Part shown: positions 8,085 to 16,503 of the stretch, one piece after another
Layout of the letters: each line of letters starts with the position of its first letter
How positions within the stretch are numbered: the stretch's first letter is position 1
Source: Chitinophaga pinensis
GTDB taxonomy: Bacteria; Bacteroidota; Bacteroidia; NS11-12g; UBA9320
Direction: 5' to 3'
NCBI GenBank assembly: GCA_945889315.1
Contig: CAMDBP010000011.1
Coordinates: 1 to 47,878 of the forward strand
DNA: 47,878 nucleotides
The notes under the pieces: model-generated
What the model saw: only the letters and a program-made list of their open reading frames with translations
What the model was told of the DNA's origin: nothing
The model's database searches: none
Translations under genes and position numbers: made by a program

Positions 8085-10121
8085 CTACTCGCTTATCATG
8101 TCTGCAAAATCGTCCTCGCTTATCATTTTCACTCCCAGTTTTTCTGCTTTTTCTTTTTTGGCAGGTCCCATGCTATCGCCTACTATGACAAAATCCGTTG
8201 CTTTAGAAATGGCACTTACATTTACCCCTCCATTATCTTCAATAATTTTTTTAAGTTCATCTCTTGAAAATAATGTAAAAGTACCGCTTACAACGATTTT
8301 GGCTCCGTTTAACACATTGCTAGCCAGCTGTTTTTCGACCACTTCAAACACCAGTCCAGCATTTTTAAGCAATTCTATTTCTTCTCTATTTTCAGTGACC
8401 ATAAAATAGTCTATTACACTTTTTGCTATTACACCGCCTATTTCGCTCACGGCATTTAAGGTTTCCAAATCCGCTGCCATCACGGCGTTCATTGTTTTAA
8501 AATGAAAGGCTAATTTTTTGGCTACCGTTTCCCCCACAAAACGTATTCCTAATCCAAACAGCACTTTTTCAAACGGTTGACTTTTTGATAAGGCTATGCC
8601 GGTTAAAATATTATCTACGGTCTTCTCTTGAAAGCTAATTATTCTCTCATCGCCCGTTGCTTCATTTACGATAGCCTTACTTAATCCGAGGATTTTCTCT
8701 TTGTCTAACTGGTATAAATCAGCTACCCTACGTACCAATCCCGCTTGATAAAGCACATCTATTTTTCCCTCACCCAAACTATCTACATCCATAGCCTTTC
8801 GGCCTATAAAATGCTCTATTCTACCTTTTATTTGAGGTGGGCAGCCCATCGTGTTAGGGCATCTGTAAGCCGCTTCACCTTCTTCTCTTACCAATGCCGT
8901 GCTACATTCTGGGCATACACTTGCAAAATGGGTTGGCACACTATCATCACTACGATTGCTCGTATCTACTTCTACTATTTTTGGTATTATTTCGCCTCCC
9001 TTTTCTACAAAAACAGTATCGCCTAAACGCACATCCAATTGGGCAATAAAATCGGCATTATGCAAACTGGCTCTTTTTACTGTAGTGCCCAGCAACTGCA
9101 TGGGTTCTAGGTTGGCTACGGGTGTTACCGCTCCTGTTCTGCCTACTTGATAGCTTATACTGAGTAATTTACTTTCTGCTCGCTCAGTTTCAAACTTGTA
9201 ACTCATCGCCCATCGGGGAAACTTACTGGTAAAACCCATTTCTTGTTGCTGCAAGCGGCTATTCACTTTTATGACTACCCCGTCTATCTCAAAACTGAGT
9301 TTTTTACGTGCACTTTCCCAATGCTCAATAAACGTCCACACCTCTTCTATGCTGTTGCACAACTGAGTAGCATCGTTTGTAGGCAGCCCATACTCGCGCA
9401 TACGCTGCAGGCTATCCCAGTGGTCTAGCTCTTCTTTGCCGTGCTCTGCCAGCTGATACAAAAATCCATCCAGCGGCCGCTTGGCCACTTCGGCACTGTC
9501 TTGCTGTTTGATGGTTCCTGCGGCGGTATTGCGTGGGTTTTTATACATTTCTTCACCATTTTTGGCACGTTCCTCATTTAACCTTTGAAAGGCGGCTTTA
9601 TGCATAAATATCTCGCCTCGTACTTCTAGATGGGCCGGATAGTTTCCTTTTAACTGGTGCGGGATACTTCGTATGGTTCTCACGTTTGCGGTTACATCAT
9701 CGCCTTGTGTGCCATCGCCACGGGTAATTGCTTGACTTAGTTTTCCGTCGGTATAGCGAAGTGCAATGGCAAAACCATCAAACTTGAGTTCTGCCGTATA
9801 TTGATAGGCAATACCACCTATTAGTTTAGCTACTCGGGTATCAAAATCGAGCAATTCTTCTTTGTTGTAGGTATTGCCCAAGCTAAGCATTCGTGTGCTA
9901 TGGGGTACCGTATTAAAATTTTTGGTGATATCACCCCCTACTTGTTGTGTAGGACTATTGGGATCTGCAAATTGAGGAAATGCAGCTTCCAGTTTTTCCA
10001 GTTCTTTGAGCTTCATATCAAACTCGCGGTCAGATATGCTCGGATTGGCTAATACGTAGTAGTTGTAATTATGCTCTTTGAGCGCTGCGGTTAGTTCTTG
10101 TATTTTAGCTTGGGTACTCAC
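8085..10121 (-). CDS. ligA: NAD-dependent DNA ligase LigA
   Basis: Seals nicks in replication and repair using NAD+. All domains of the 678-residue family are present: the N-terminal Ia region with YYVLANPSISDREFD near 21-35; the adenylation domain with the AMP-accepting lysine K113 in ELKFDG and TRGDGTQGDDVT after it; the OB fold; a four-cysteine zinc finger (CPECS, then YRCPNTMGCPP, near 405-430); helix-hairpin-helix repeats; and a BRCT domain over the last ~80 residues (KIVVSGTF onward). The start is GTG at 10121. A TACCTTCG sequence, one base off the -7 consensus, ends 5 bases upstream of it. Confidence 0.97.
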   Translation of the reverse strand: MSTQAKIQELTAALKEHNYNYYVLANPSISDREFDMKLKELEKLEAAFPQFADPNSPTQQVGGDITKNFNTVPHSTRMLSLGNTYNKEELLDFDTRVAKLIGGIAYQYTAELKFDGFAIALRYTDGKLSQAITRGDGTQGDDVTANVRTIRSIPHQLKGNYPAHLEVRGEIFMHKAAFQRLNEERAKNGEEMYKNPRNTAAGTIKQQDSAEVAKRPLDGFLYQLAEHGKEELDHWDSLQRMREYGLPTNDATQLCNSIEEVWTFIEHWESARKKLSFEIDGVVIKVNSRLQQQEMGFTSKFPRWAMSYKFETERAESKLLSISYQVGRTGAVTPVANLEPMQLLGTTVKRASLHNADFIAQLDVRLGDTVFVEKGGEIIPKIVEVDTSNRSDDSVPTHFASVCPECSTALVREEGEAAYRCPNTMGCPPQIKGRIEHFIGRKAMDVDSLGEGKIDVLYQAGLVRRVADLYQLDKEKILGLSKAIVNEATGDERIISFQEKTVDNILTGIALSKSQPFEKVLFGLGIRFVGETVAKKLAFHFKTMNAVMAADLETLNAVSEIGGVIAKSVIDYFMVTENREEIELLKNAGLVFEVVEKQLASNVLNGAKIVVSGTFTLFSRDELKKIIEDNGGVNVSAISKATDFVIVGDSMGPAKKEKAEKLGVKMISEDDFADMISE

Positions 10122-10283
10122 TGTGGCGAAGGTACAATTTCACGTAGAACATTGCACCTAGATTACCCGCAAGATATGATCAGAAAAAACACATTTGTAT
10201 TTTTAGGTACTTCTATTTCAAAATATGCCTTGCACACAAATCCCAAGAAAGTGTGATAGCAGGACATCACGTTTAATTCATTT

Positions 10284-10297
10284 CAATGTTAACATTG
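10284..10297. promoter_or_regulatory. Perfect 14-bp palindrome upstream of the outer-membrane barrel gene
   Basis: CAATGTTAACATTG is a perfect palindrome that ends 6 bases before the predicted -7 box at 10304. It occupies the spacer between the -33 and -7 regions, a classic operator position. No regulator can be named. Confidence 0.35.
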
Positions 10298-10303
10298 TCA
10301 TGC

Positions 10304-10311
10304 TACATTTG
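10304..10311 (+). promoter_or_regulatory. Predicted -7 box for the outer-membrane barrel gene
   Basis: TACATTTG matches TAnnTTTG and ends 9 bases before the ATG at 10321. No TTG is present at the -33 distance. Confidence 0.45.
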
Positions 10312-10320
10312 TAAAACCAA

Positions 10321-11976
10321 ATGAAACAAATACTGCCTGCTCTCTTGTTGCTTTTACCCTTTTTATCCCGTGCGCAGAGTCCGCTCACATCCGGTTTTTT
10401 TAATTACCATCTAACCGATAGATATGAAATCTTGAGCGATAGCATGACTACTGATTTTTTTACGGGGATAAAGCCGTATCGCAGAGACTGCGTTGCGGCA
10501 TTTGCGTCTAAGCTTAGCGTAAATAAAAAGGTCGATTCCTTTAACCAAAATTATCTATTGCTAGACAACATCATCTTTGCAAACAACCCCGAACAGTTTA
10601 GTCAGAAATCTATTCTGCGATACTTTTACCCTAATCAACGCGCCTTATTTTATGTGAATGAAGATCGATTTAAACTGGTAATGAATCCTGTACTTGGATT
10701 TGCTGGTGGCACAGATCGTTATGACAGCGCATCTATTTACCGTAATAGCAGAGGTTTTGAGCTATCCGGGAATCTAGGAAAAAAGGTAGGATTTTATAGT
10801 TATGCACTCGAGAATCAGACTCGATTCCCTTCTTTTTTATCTGAAAAATACGAAAATAATGGTACCGTAACTGGCGCTACTCAAGCAAAAGAATATACGA
10901 ACGGAGCCAAAGATTTTTTTAATGTTGCGGGTCATGTAACGGCATCCCCCATCCAAGAGATAACCGTTCAATTTGGTCATGATAAGAACTTTATTGGCAA
11001 TGGTTACAGATCACTGATTCTTGCTGACCAAGCCGCACCCAATACTTTTTTAAAGATAAATACCAAAGTATGGAAAATCAACTACATGAATCTGTACTCT
11101 GTGCATACCGATAATCAAGGATTTATAGCAGATTCTGTTACTCGACGTAAATTTTCTGCCCTGCATCATTTAAGCATTAATCTGAGCAAAAATATCACGT
11201 TTGGATTATTCGAAAATATTATTTTTGATAGACAAGATCCTAGAGAGTCGGGAAAATTCGAGATTGATTATCTTAACCCACTTATTTTTTACAGAGCACT
11301 AGAACAAGGTTTAAATAGTACGGATAATAGTATTTTGGGTGCAGATATTAAATGGAATTTCTTAACGAAATTTTCATTTTACGGTCAACTTATTTTTGAC
11401 GAATTTAGAAGAAAAGAATTTTTAGCTGGCGACCATGCCTGGGTTAACAAATGGGGTTATCAAGCAGGCTTAAAATATATTAATGTCGGTAATATTAGCA
11501 ACCTCGATATGCAAGTTGAGGTCAATCAAGTACGACCTTTTGTCTACCAACATTTAGTCAGATCACAAAATTGGATACATTATAATCAGTCATTAGCACA
11601 TCCCTTAGGGGCCAATTTTCGAGAACTAATTTTTATTTTGAGATATCAGCCTATTTCAAGACTTTGCTTTAACGCAACCTATTCGTATTCAAAACAAGGC
11701 CTAGACTCCAGTAAAACATCTACTAATTTCGGGGGAGATGTAACTCGGAGTTATATTATCCCACCTGATGGACCAGTGGTACCGATGTTCCAAGGTGTAG
11801 CTAATCAAATTTCTGCGGTATCGCTTAATGCAAGTTATATGCTATGGCACAATCTATTTTTAGATGCAGGCATATTCTCACGTACACAGACAAACAGCAT
11901 GATTCTTACGAAGCAAAGTACTATTTACCGCATTGGACTGCGCTTAAATCTTGCACAACAAGACTTTAGAAATTAG
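10321..11976 (+). CDS. Outer-membrane beta-barrel protein, Wzi/RemB-like
   Basis: Residues 1-19 form a signal peptide (MKQILPALLLLLPFLSRAQ). The rest has the alternating aromatic pattern of a beta-barrel and ends in a strand-like stretch (YRIGLRLNLAQQDF). The segments VQFGHDKNFIGNGYRSLIL near 219 and FEIDYLNPLIFYRALEQG near 316 are, from memory, typical of the capsule-assembly Wzi fold and of the related gliding protein RemB in flavobacteria. Wzi binds surface polysaccharide. Whether this protein serves capsule anchoring or motility cannot be told from sequence. It appears to be transcribed alone or with the lipid-synthesis gene 113 bases downstream. Confidence 0.7.
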   Translation: MKQILPALLLLLPFLSRAQSPLTSGFFNYHLTDRYEILSDSMTTDFFTGIKPYRRDCVAAFASKLSVNKKVDSFNQNYLLLDNIIFANNPEQFSQKSILRYFYPNQRALFYVNEDRFKLVMNPVLGFAGGTDRYDSASIYRNSRGFELSGNLGKKVGFYSYALENQTRFPSFLSEKYENNGTVTGATQAKEYTNGAKDFFNVAGHVTASPIQEITVQFGHDKNFIGNGYRSLILADQAAPNTFLKINTKVWKINYMNLYSVHTDNQGFIADSVTRRKFSALHHLSINLSKNITFGLFENIIFDRQDPRESGKFEIDYLNPLIFYRALEQGLNSTDNSILGADIKWNFLTKFSFYGQLIFDEFRRKEFLAGDHAWVNKWGYQAGLKYINVGNISNLDMQVEVNQVRPFVYQHLVRSQNWIHYNQSLAHPLGANFRELIFILRYQPISRLCFNATYSYSKQGLDSSKTSTNFGGDVTRSYIIPPDGPVVPMFQGVANQISAVSLNASYMLWHNLFLDAGIFSRTQTNSMILTKQSTIYRIGLRLNLAQQDFRN

Positions 11977-12089
11977 TACCTCACTAATCGCTTAATCACT
12001 TTCTGCATTCGCTCACAAAAATCCAATCATATTTCTTTTTTAAAATTTTAAAACAAACTCACATAGGCTGTTGTTTTAAATAATTATTA

Positions 12090-12857
12090 ATGAGTAAATT
12101 ACCTGCTAAACACCGGTTTCTAGATTTTTCAGACTATGGCAGAACACCGGCTCGTTGGATCGCTAACTTACTTAAGGATACGTTTATCACCCCTATTCAA
12201 ATTACCCTACTTTTTGGTGTTGTGGGGTTGATGGCATGTGGTTTTATTCTCTATAATCATTTCTATTTTGCAGGACTTTTTTTGATCCTCAAGTCTATTT
12301 TAGATGCTGCCGATGGTGAACTTGCGCGCGTAAAGAAAACACCTTCTTACACAGGACGATACTTGGATTCTATTTTCGATATTTTATTAAATACCTTGAT
12401 TGTCCTGAGTATATATTATGTGACTCACGGATCCATCTTGATTGCTGTACTTGCTTTTCTAGGCATTCAACTTCAAGGAACACTTTACAATTATTACTAC
12501 GTCATATTGCGAAACGAATTTGACGGCGATGACACAAGTCGTATCAACGAAAAGAACGCCCCTATTGCATTCCCCGGCGAAAAGCAAAAATACGTCAACT
12601 TGCTCTATACCATATTCAATATCCTCTATAGGGGATTTGATCAATTTATTTATTATGCAGATCGACAAGCGCCTAAAAATCAAAAATTTCCCAATTGGTT
12701 TATGTCTTGCATTTCTTTGCTAGGTTTAGGATCTCAGATGTTATTAATGGCGGTAATGCTGTCCTTTGGATTAGTCAATTACGTTCTTCCCTTTTTTATA
12801 GCATACACAGCGCTCGTACCTGTTTTTATAGTACTTCGCCGGTATATAAACAGGTAG
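12090..12857 (+). CDS. CDP-alcohol phosphatidyltransferase family protein
   Basis: Membrane enzyme that transfers a phosphate-linked group from a CDP-activated donor to an alcohol during phospholipid synthesis. The full family signature D-x2-DG-x2-AR-x8-G-x3-D-x3-D is present: D72, D75-G76, A79-R80, G89, D93, D97. About six hydrophobic spans are visible (for example 39-60, 98-125 and 210-250). The N-terminal ~30 residues (RFLDFSDYGRTPARW) are polar. The acceptor alcohol (inositol, glycerol phosphate, serine or choline-like) cannot be deduced. A 16-bp AT-only palindrome lies upstream at 12038-12053. Confidence 0.85.
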   Translation: MSKLPAKHRFLDFSDYGRTPARWIANLLKDTFITPIQITLLFGVVGLMACGFILYNHFYFAGLFLILKSILDAADGELARVKKTPSYTGRYLDSIFDILLNTLIVLSIYYVTHGSILIAVLAFLGIQLQGTLYNYYYVILRNEFDGDDTSRINEKNAPIAFPGEKQKYVNLLYTIFNILYRGFDQFIYYADRQAPKNQKFPNWFMSCISLLGLGSQMLLMAVMLSFGLVNYVLPFFIAYTALVPVFIVLRRYINR

Positions 12858-12926
12858 AAGAAACGTAAAAAGAACTGCATTAACATACGCCGTCTTTATA
12901 ACCAGTCTATCATTATTGGTTAATTT

Positions 12927-12942
12927 AGGCTCATTTGAGCCT
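12927..12942. terminator. Small perfect hairpin between two genes
   Basis: AGGCTC-ATTT-GAGCCT forms a 6-bp stem with a 4-base loop, 70 bases after the phosphatidyltransferase gene. No T-run follows directly, so this may be a weak terminator or an operator for the following operon. Confidence 0.3.
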
Positions 12943-12993
12943 GACAGTTACATTTTTCGTGTATCTTAGCTGTTCTAAATAGTTTACGACCAA

Positions 12994-13443
12994 ATGATCA
13001 TCGATAAAATAGAAAATGCTTCCTTGTACTCAGGTATTAACCCCAGATTTGCTATGGCTTTTGACTATCTTAAAAACACGGATTTGGTTAACCTCCCATT
13101 AGGTAAATATGAGCTAGACGGAGACCTTATTTTTGCATTAGTGCAAGAGTATGACACCAAAAGTGAGGAAGAGGCTCTGATGGAAAGTCATTTTAAATAC
13201 ATTGATATTCAGTACATTATAGAGGGCAAAGAGTTAATGGGTTTGGTAACCAAAACAGACCACGTCACTACCTTAGTGGATCTTGAAAAAGATTACGCCA
13301 GTTATGACGAAGAAAATTATTCTTTCATGCTTTTTGAAGAGGGGATGTTTGGCGTCTATTTTCCAGATGACATTCACTTGCCCTGCATACAACTAGACGA
13401 ACCCACTCGCGTTAAAAAAGTCGTCATCAAAATAAAAATATGA
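12994..13443 (+). CDS. YhcH/YjgK/YiaL family protein
   Basis: A single small cupin-like domain of 149 residues, the usual family length. Recognisable family features are ESHFKYIDIQYIIEGKELMG near 64-83 and FGVYFPDDIHLPCIQL near 120-135, where His residues probably bind a metal. E. coli relatives are linked to sugar or sialic-acid metabolism, but the reaction is poorly defined. Its stop overlaps the next ATG by 4 bases, so it heads a four-gene operon with two thioredoxin-fold proteins and a lipoprotein. No carbohydrate gene lies beside it. Confidence 0.85.
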   Translation: MIIDKIENASLYSGINPRFAMAFDYLKNTDLVNLPLGKYELDGDLIFALVQEYDTKSEEEALMESHFKYIDIQYIIEGKELMGLVTKTDHVTTLVDLEKDYASYDEENYSFMLFEEGMFGVYFPDDIHLPCIQLDEPTRVKKVVIKIKI

Positions 13444-13934
13444 AGCTAAATGCACTCATAGCTTTCGTTTTTTTACTGAGTTCTGCCACACACAGAACTG
13501 CTATTCCGCCAGTTAGAGCATCAGTGAATTACGATCAGCTAAAAGAAATTATAGAAAAAAACGACAACAAACTATATGTAGTTAATTTCTGGGCAACTTG
13601 GTGCAGACCCTGCATAGAAGAGCTCCCCCATTTTGTGGAAGTAAGCAGCGCCTATGAAAATCAAGCACCATTTCAAATGATTCTTGTCTCCTTGGATAAA
13701 GCCGAACTTCTTGAAACCGATGTTGCTCAAATGATAACAAAACTCCACATAGATAATGACGTTTATCTCTTAGATGATAATAAGCGAATGAACTATTGGA
13801 TTTCTGCGGTTGATTCTACTTGGAGTGGTGCTATCCCTGCAACCGTATTTTATAAAAATGGACAAAAACTGCACTTTACAGAAGGTCAGCTAACTAAAGA
13901 AGAATTAACCGCCATCATACAACAACATTTATAA
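13440..13934 (+). CDS. Exported TlpA/ResA-like thioredoxin-fold protein
   Basis: Residues 1-18 form a signal peptide. The thioredoxin domain has the active motif NFWATWCRPCIEELP with C55 and C58, and the cis-proline region is WSGAIPATVFY. WCxPC proteins of this type reduce disulfides of apocytochromes or other periplasmic proteins. At 164 residues it is a minimal single-domain form without the N-terminal DUF4369 extension common in Bacteroidota TlpA proteins. It overlaps the YhcH-like gene by 4 bases and is followed 4 bases later by a second thioredoxin-fold gene. Confidence 0.88.
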   Translation: MKLNALIAFVFLLSSATHRTAIPPVRASVNYDQLKEIIEKNDNKLYVVNFWATWCRPCIEELPHFVEVSSAYENQAPFQMILVSLDKAELLETDVAQMITKLHIDNDVYLLDDNKRMNYWISAVDSTWSGAIPATVFYKNGQKLHFTEGQLTKEELTAIIQQHL

Positions 13935-13938
13935 TCAC

Positions 13939-14601
13939 ATGAAAAAAATAACCCTATTACTTATCGCCATCACTGCAGTCGCGCTTTCAGCGTTTAAACT
14001 AGTGGATTCTACCCCTAAAATAGCTAACACAACCGAGGACGTTGCACCTAAAGGGTACGCCATTGGTGACGAAGCGTCTGATTTTAACCTAAAGAATATA
14101 GATGACAAAATGGTGAGCTTAGCTAATTACCCAAACGCCAAAGGATTTATAATCACTTTTACATGCAATCATTGTCCATACGCAGTAGCTTACGAGCAAC
14201 GCATTATGGACCTGGATGCTAAATACGCTTCACTTGGATACCCTGTAATTGCTATAAGCCCCAATGACCCAGCCTTAGTACCTGAAGACGGAATGGATGA
14301 GATGAAAAAATTAGCTAGCACCAAAGGATACACTTTTCCCTATTTGCTAGACGAGAAACAAGAGGTATATCCGCTATTTGGTGCTACTAAAACTCCTCAT
14401 ATTTTTATTTTACATAAAGAAAATGGCAAAAACATCGTAAAGTATATTGGCGCTATTGATAACAACTATGCCAATCCTGATGATGTGACTGAACGATATG
14501 CAGAAGACGCCGTAAATGCACTAATTGCTGGAACTGACATTAAGGTAACGACTACAAAAGCTATCGGTTGCAGCATTAAAGACAGTCGAAATAAAAAATA
14601 G
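13939..14601 (+). CDS. Exported thioredoxin-like / redoxin-domain protein
   Basis: A signal peptide (residues 1-18) is followed by a redoxin fold. GDEASDFNLKNIDDKMVSL near 43-61 is the AhpC/TSA-type N-terminal strand, and the redox motif is TFTCNHCPYA with C76 and C79. The CNHCP form marks a Bacteroidota subgroup of thioredoxin-family proteins, distinct from the WCxPC neighbour. KTPHIFILHKENG near 150 carries the cis-proline. It may act as a periplasmic peroxiredoxin-like or thiol-disulfide protein; the substrate is unknown. Encoded one base ahead of a lipoprotein gene. Confidence 0.85.
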   Translation: MKKITLLLIAITAVALSAFKLVDSTPKIANTTEDVAPKGYAIGDEASDFNLKNIDDKMVSLANYPNAKGFIITFTCNHCPYAVAYEQRIMDLDAKYASLGYPVIAISPNDPALVPEDGMDEMKKLASTKGYTFPYLLDEKQEVYPLFGATKTPHIFILHKENGKNIVKYIGAIDNNYANPDDVTERYAEDAVNALIAGTDIKVTTTKAIGCSIKDSRNKK

Positions 14602-14602
14602 G

Positions 14603-15112
14603 ATGACTTATTTTTTTAGATCGCTCTTTATTTTTTCGTTTTTTATACTTGGTTGTCAAGTAGAAGAACAGGTTTATGTCCATACTATTGCCGATATTGC
14701 TGGTTTACCAAACACCGCTACGATTTCGTACACTTCTGATTTTTTAGGCGTTGGTTCCACGGGAGGAATAGAAGCGCTGGCAAATGCAGATGATTTAATT
14801 TCTCAACCTTTAAGCAAGGGAGATTTGACACTACCTAAAGTAGACCAAGGGAATTACACGATACGTGTTAAAGACAACAGTGGTCAAACCTCATTTACAA
14901 ATATCCCAGAAAAATACCTGAATCTAAATGCTACAGTAGAGATAACACGGAATATTTTTCAATCCTATTTTCCTGCAGAATGGGAAGCTATAAATGGGTC
15001 TAAGTACACGAGCATAAGAATACAGAGCAAGCAAGATAAAGGTGTCTTTTATATAAAGACGGTCTATACCGGAACGGATAAAGAAATAGGGAAGTATTCA
15101 GAAGATTTTTAG
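14603..15112 (+). CDS. Putative lipoprotein of unknown function
   Basis: The N-terminus has a hydrophobic stretch followed by lipobox FILGC, with C18 as the likely lipidated cysteine. The mature part of ~150 residues looks beta-rich. I do not recognise a family. It lies one base after the redoxin-domain gene and closes the YhcH-like/TlpA-like/redoxin operon. Its stop overlaps the end of the convergent DnaQ/GIY-YIG gene by 4 bases. The operon position suggests an envelope role linked to thiol chemistry, which is inference only. Confidence 0.7.
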   Translation: MTYFFRSLFIFSFFILGCQVEEQVYVHTIADIAGLPNTATISYTSDFLGVGSTGGIEALANADDLISQPLSKGDLTLPKVDQGNYTIRVKDNSGQTSFTNIPEKYLNLNATVEITRNIFQSYFPAEWEAINGSKYTSIRIQSKQDKGVFYIKTVYTGTDKEIGKYSEDF

Positions 15113-16476
15113 AGAAATTCTTCTATTTTTATTAACCTAAAAATTTTGGGGATAGGCTGCGCAAAAAATCCGTTTAGGATTCGTTTGATATCGTTATTAT
15201 TTTTAAACGGCTTAATGCAATCGTGCAAGTCTTCTTGACTTATACTTAGATCCTCTGCTATAAACCCAAAACCCGTATAATCGCCATCCACAATACGCAC
15301 CACACTTTTTTCTTCTCTGGTTCTTCCGGGTCCTACTACATACACATTTCGTTTGTTTTGCGAAATTTGAGTAGCTGCCATAACCTTTTGGTTGTACTTT
15401 TCTACGGTCTCTGTGCCACTGCATAGCGCACATGCACTTCCCAAGTAACAGGTCTCTTTGGTACGTTCTAATCCTGTATACTTAGGGCATAGTTTTGTGT
15501 TCTCAACGAGCTTATACAAATGGTCTTTAGCCATTACCATCGAGCTAAAACTTTGTATGCTATTCTTGGCAAATTTTTGTAAAAAAACATCTACACGAAG
15601 TACACCATCTTGTCCTTCATAATAACACACATGGTAGTCGTTAGACTTATGCTTTTGCGCTTTATTATACGGTGGGTAATGTTTTTTAATTTCATCACTT
15701 TCAAGCAATAACGCCACTAGTTCATTACCCGTTTCATGGTAGCTTACATGATATATTTTCCTAAGTAGTTCGGCTTTCTTACCCGAGCTTTCTGTAAAAT
15801 GAGTTGAGATTCGTTTTTTTATCTCTTTCGCCTTACCCACATACAGAATCTTCAAATCTTCGCCTAACAGGTAATATACACCTGCTGTTTCGGGTAATTT
15901 TTCGTATTCTTCTTTTGGTAGATTAGGGGGCAACGAGGCTTCTCCACTGAGTTGGTTAAGGGACAGAAAAATAAAATCCTCTTTGTCTTGGGTAATGATA
16001 TGATGAAAAAGTTCTACTGTAGCCATGGCATCGCCCATAGCTCTATGCCTACTGTGATTTTCGATACCCAAATCAGTACACAGTTTACCTAACGAATACG
16101 ATGCATATCCGGGCAATACCGTTCTAGCTAATCTCACCGTACACAATTTTTTCTTGTTAAACGTGTATCCTAAATCCTCAAAGTGGTTTTTGATAATGCC
16201 ATAATCGAAAGTTACGTTGTGGGCTACAAAAATGGTGTTGTCTATAAATGCTGTTAAATCATCTGCGATATCTTCAAACAAAGGTGCTTGTTGAACCATT
16301 GCATTGGTTATGCCTGTGAGTAATGTAATAGATTTAGGAATGAATATTTCTGGATTTACCAGCGTTTCATATCTAGCCAAGATCTGCACCCCATCCGTTT
16401 TTACCGCCGCAATTTCGGTAATTCGATTACCATGTGATCCTCCGGTAGTTTCTATGTCTATTACCGTATAAATCAT
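15109..16476 (-). CDS. DnaQ-like 3'-5' exonuclease fused to a GIY-YIG (UvrC/Cho-like) nuclease
   Basis: Residues 1-165 carry a DEDDh exonuclease: D7 and E9 in IDIETTGG, D91 in VAHNVTFDYG, H144 and D149 in HRAMGDA. Residues ~195-275 carry a GIY-YIG endonuclease: GVYYLL near 199, LYVGKA at 211-216, R222, and E257 in ALLLESDEIK. Further on, four cysteines (C330, C343, C349, C352) resemble the cysteine cluster after the UvrC nuclease domain. The helicase-like and C-terminal UvrC regions are absent. Such fusions are known in Bacteroidota and Actinobacteria and probably act in DNA repair. It is encoded 27 bases after moxR, perhaps as the last gene of that operon. Confidence 0.9.
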   Translation of the reverse strand: MIYTVIDIETTGGSHGNRITEIAAVKTDGVQILARYETLVNPEIFIPKSITLLTGITNAMVQQAPLFEDIADDLTAFIDNTIFVAHNVTFDYGIIKNHFEDLGYTFNKKKLCTVRLARTVLPGYASYSLGKLCTDLGIENHSRHRAMGDAMATVELFHHIITQDKEDFIFLSLNQLSGEASLPPNLPKEEYEKLPETAGVYYLLGEDLKILYVGKAKEIKKRISTHFTESSGKKAELLRKIYHVSYHETGNELVALLLESDEIKKHYPPYNKAQKHKSNDYHVCYYEGQDGVLRVDVFLQKFAKNSIQSFSSMVMAKDHLYKLVENTKLCPKYTGLERTKETCYLGSACALCSGTETVEKYNQKVMAATQISQNKRNVYVVGPGRTREEKSVVRIVDGDYTGFGFIAEDLSISQEDLHDCIKPFKNNNDIKRILNGFFAQPIPKIFRLIKIEEFL

Positions 16477-16503
16477 TCCCCGAAATAGTTATTCATTAAC
16501 GTA

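Noticed and set aside
12038-12053. 16-bp palindrome TTTTAAAATTTTAAAA
   Set aside because: Made only of A/T runs in an AT-rich intergenic region; likely compositional.
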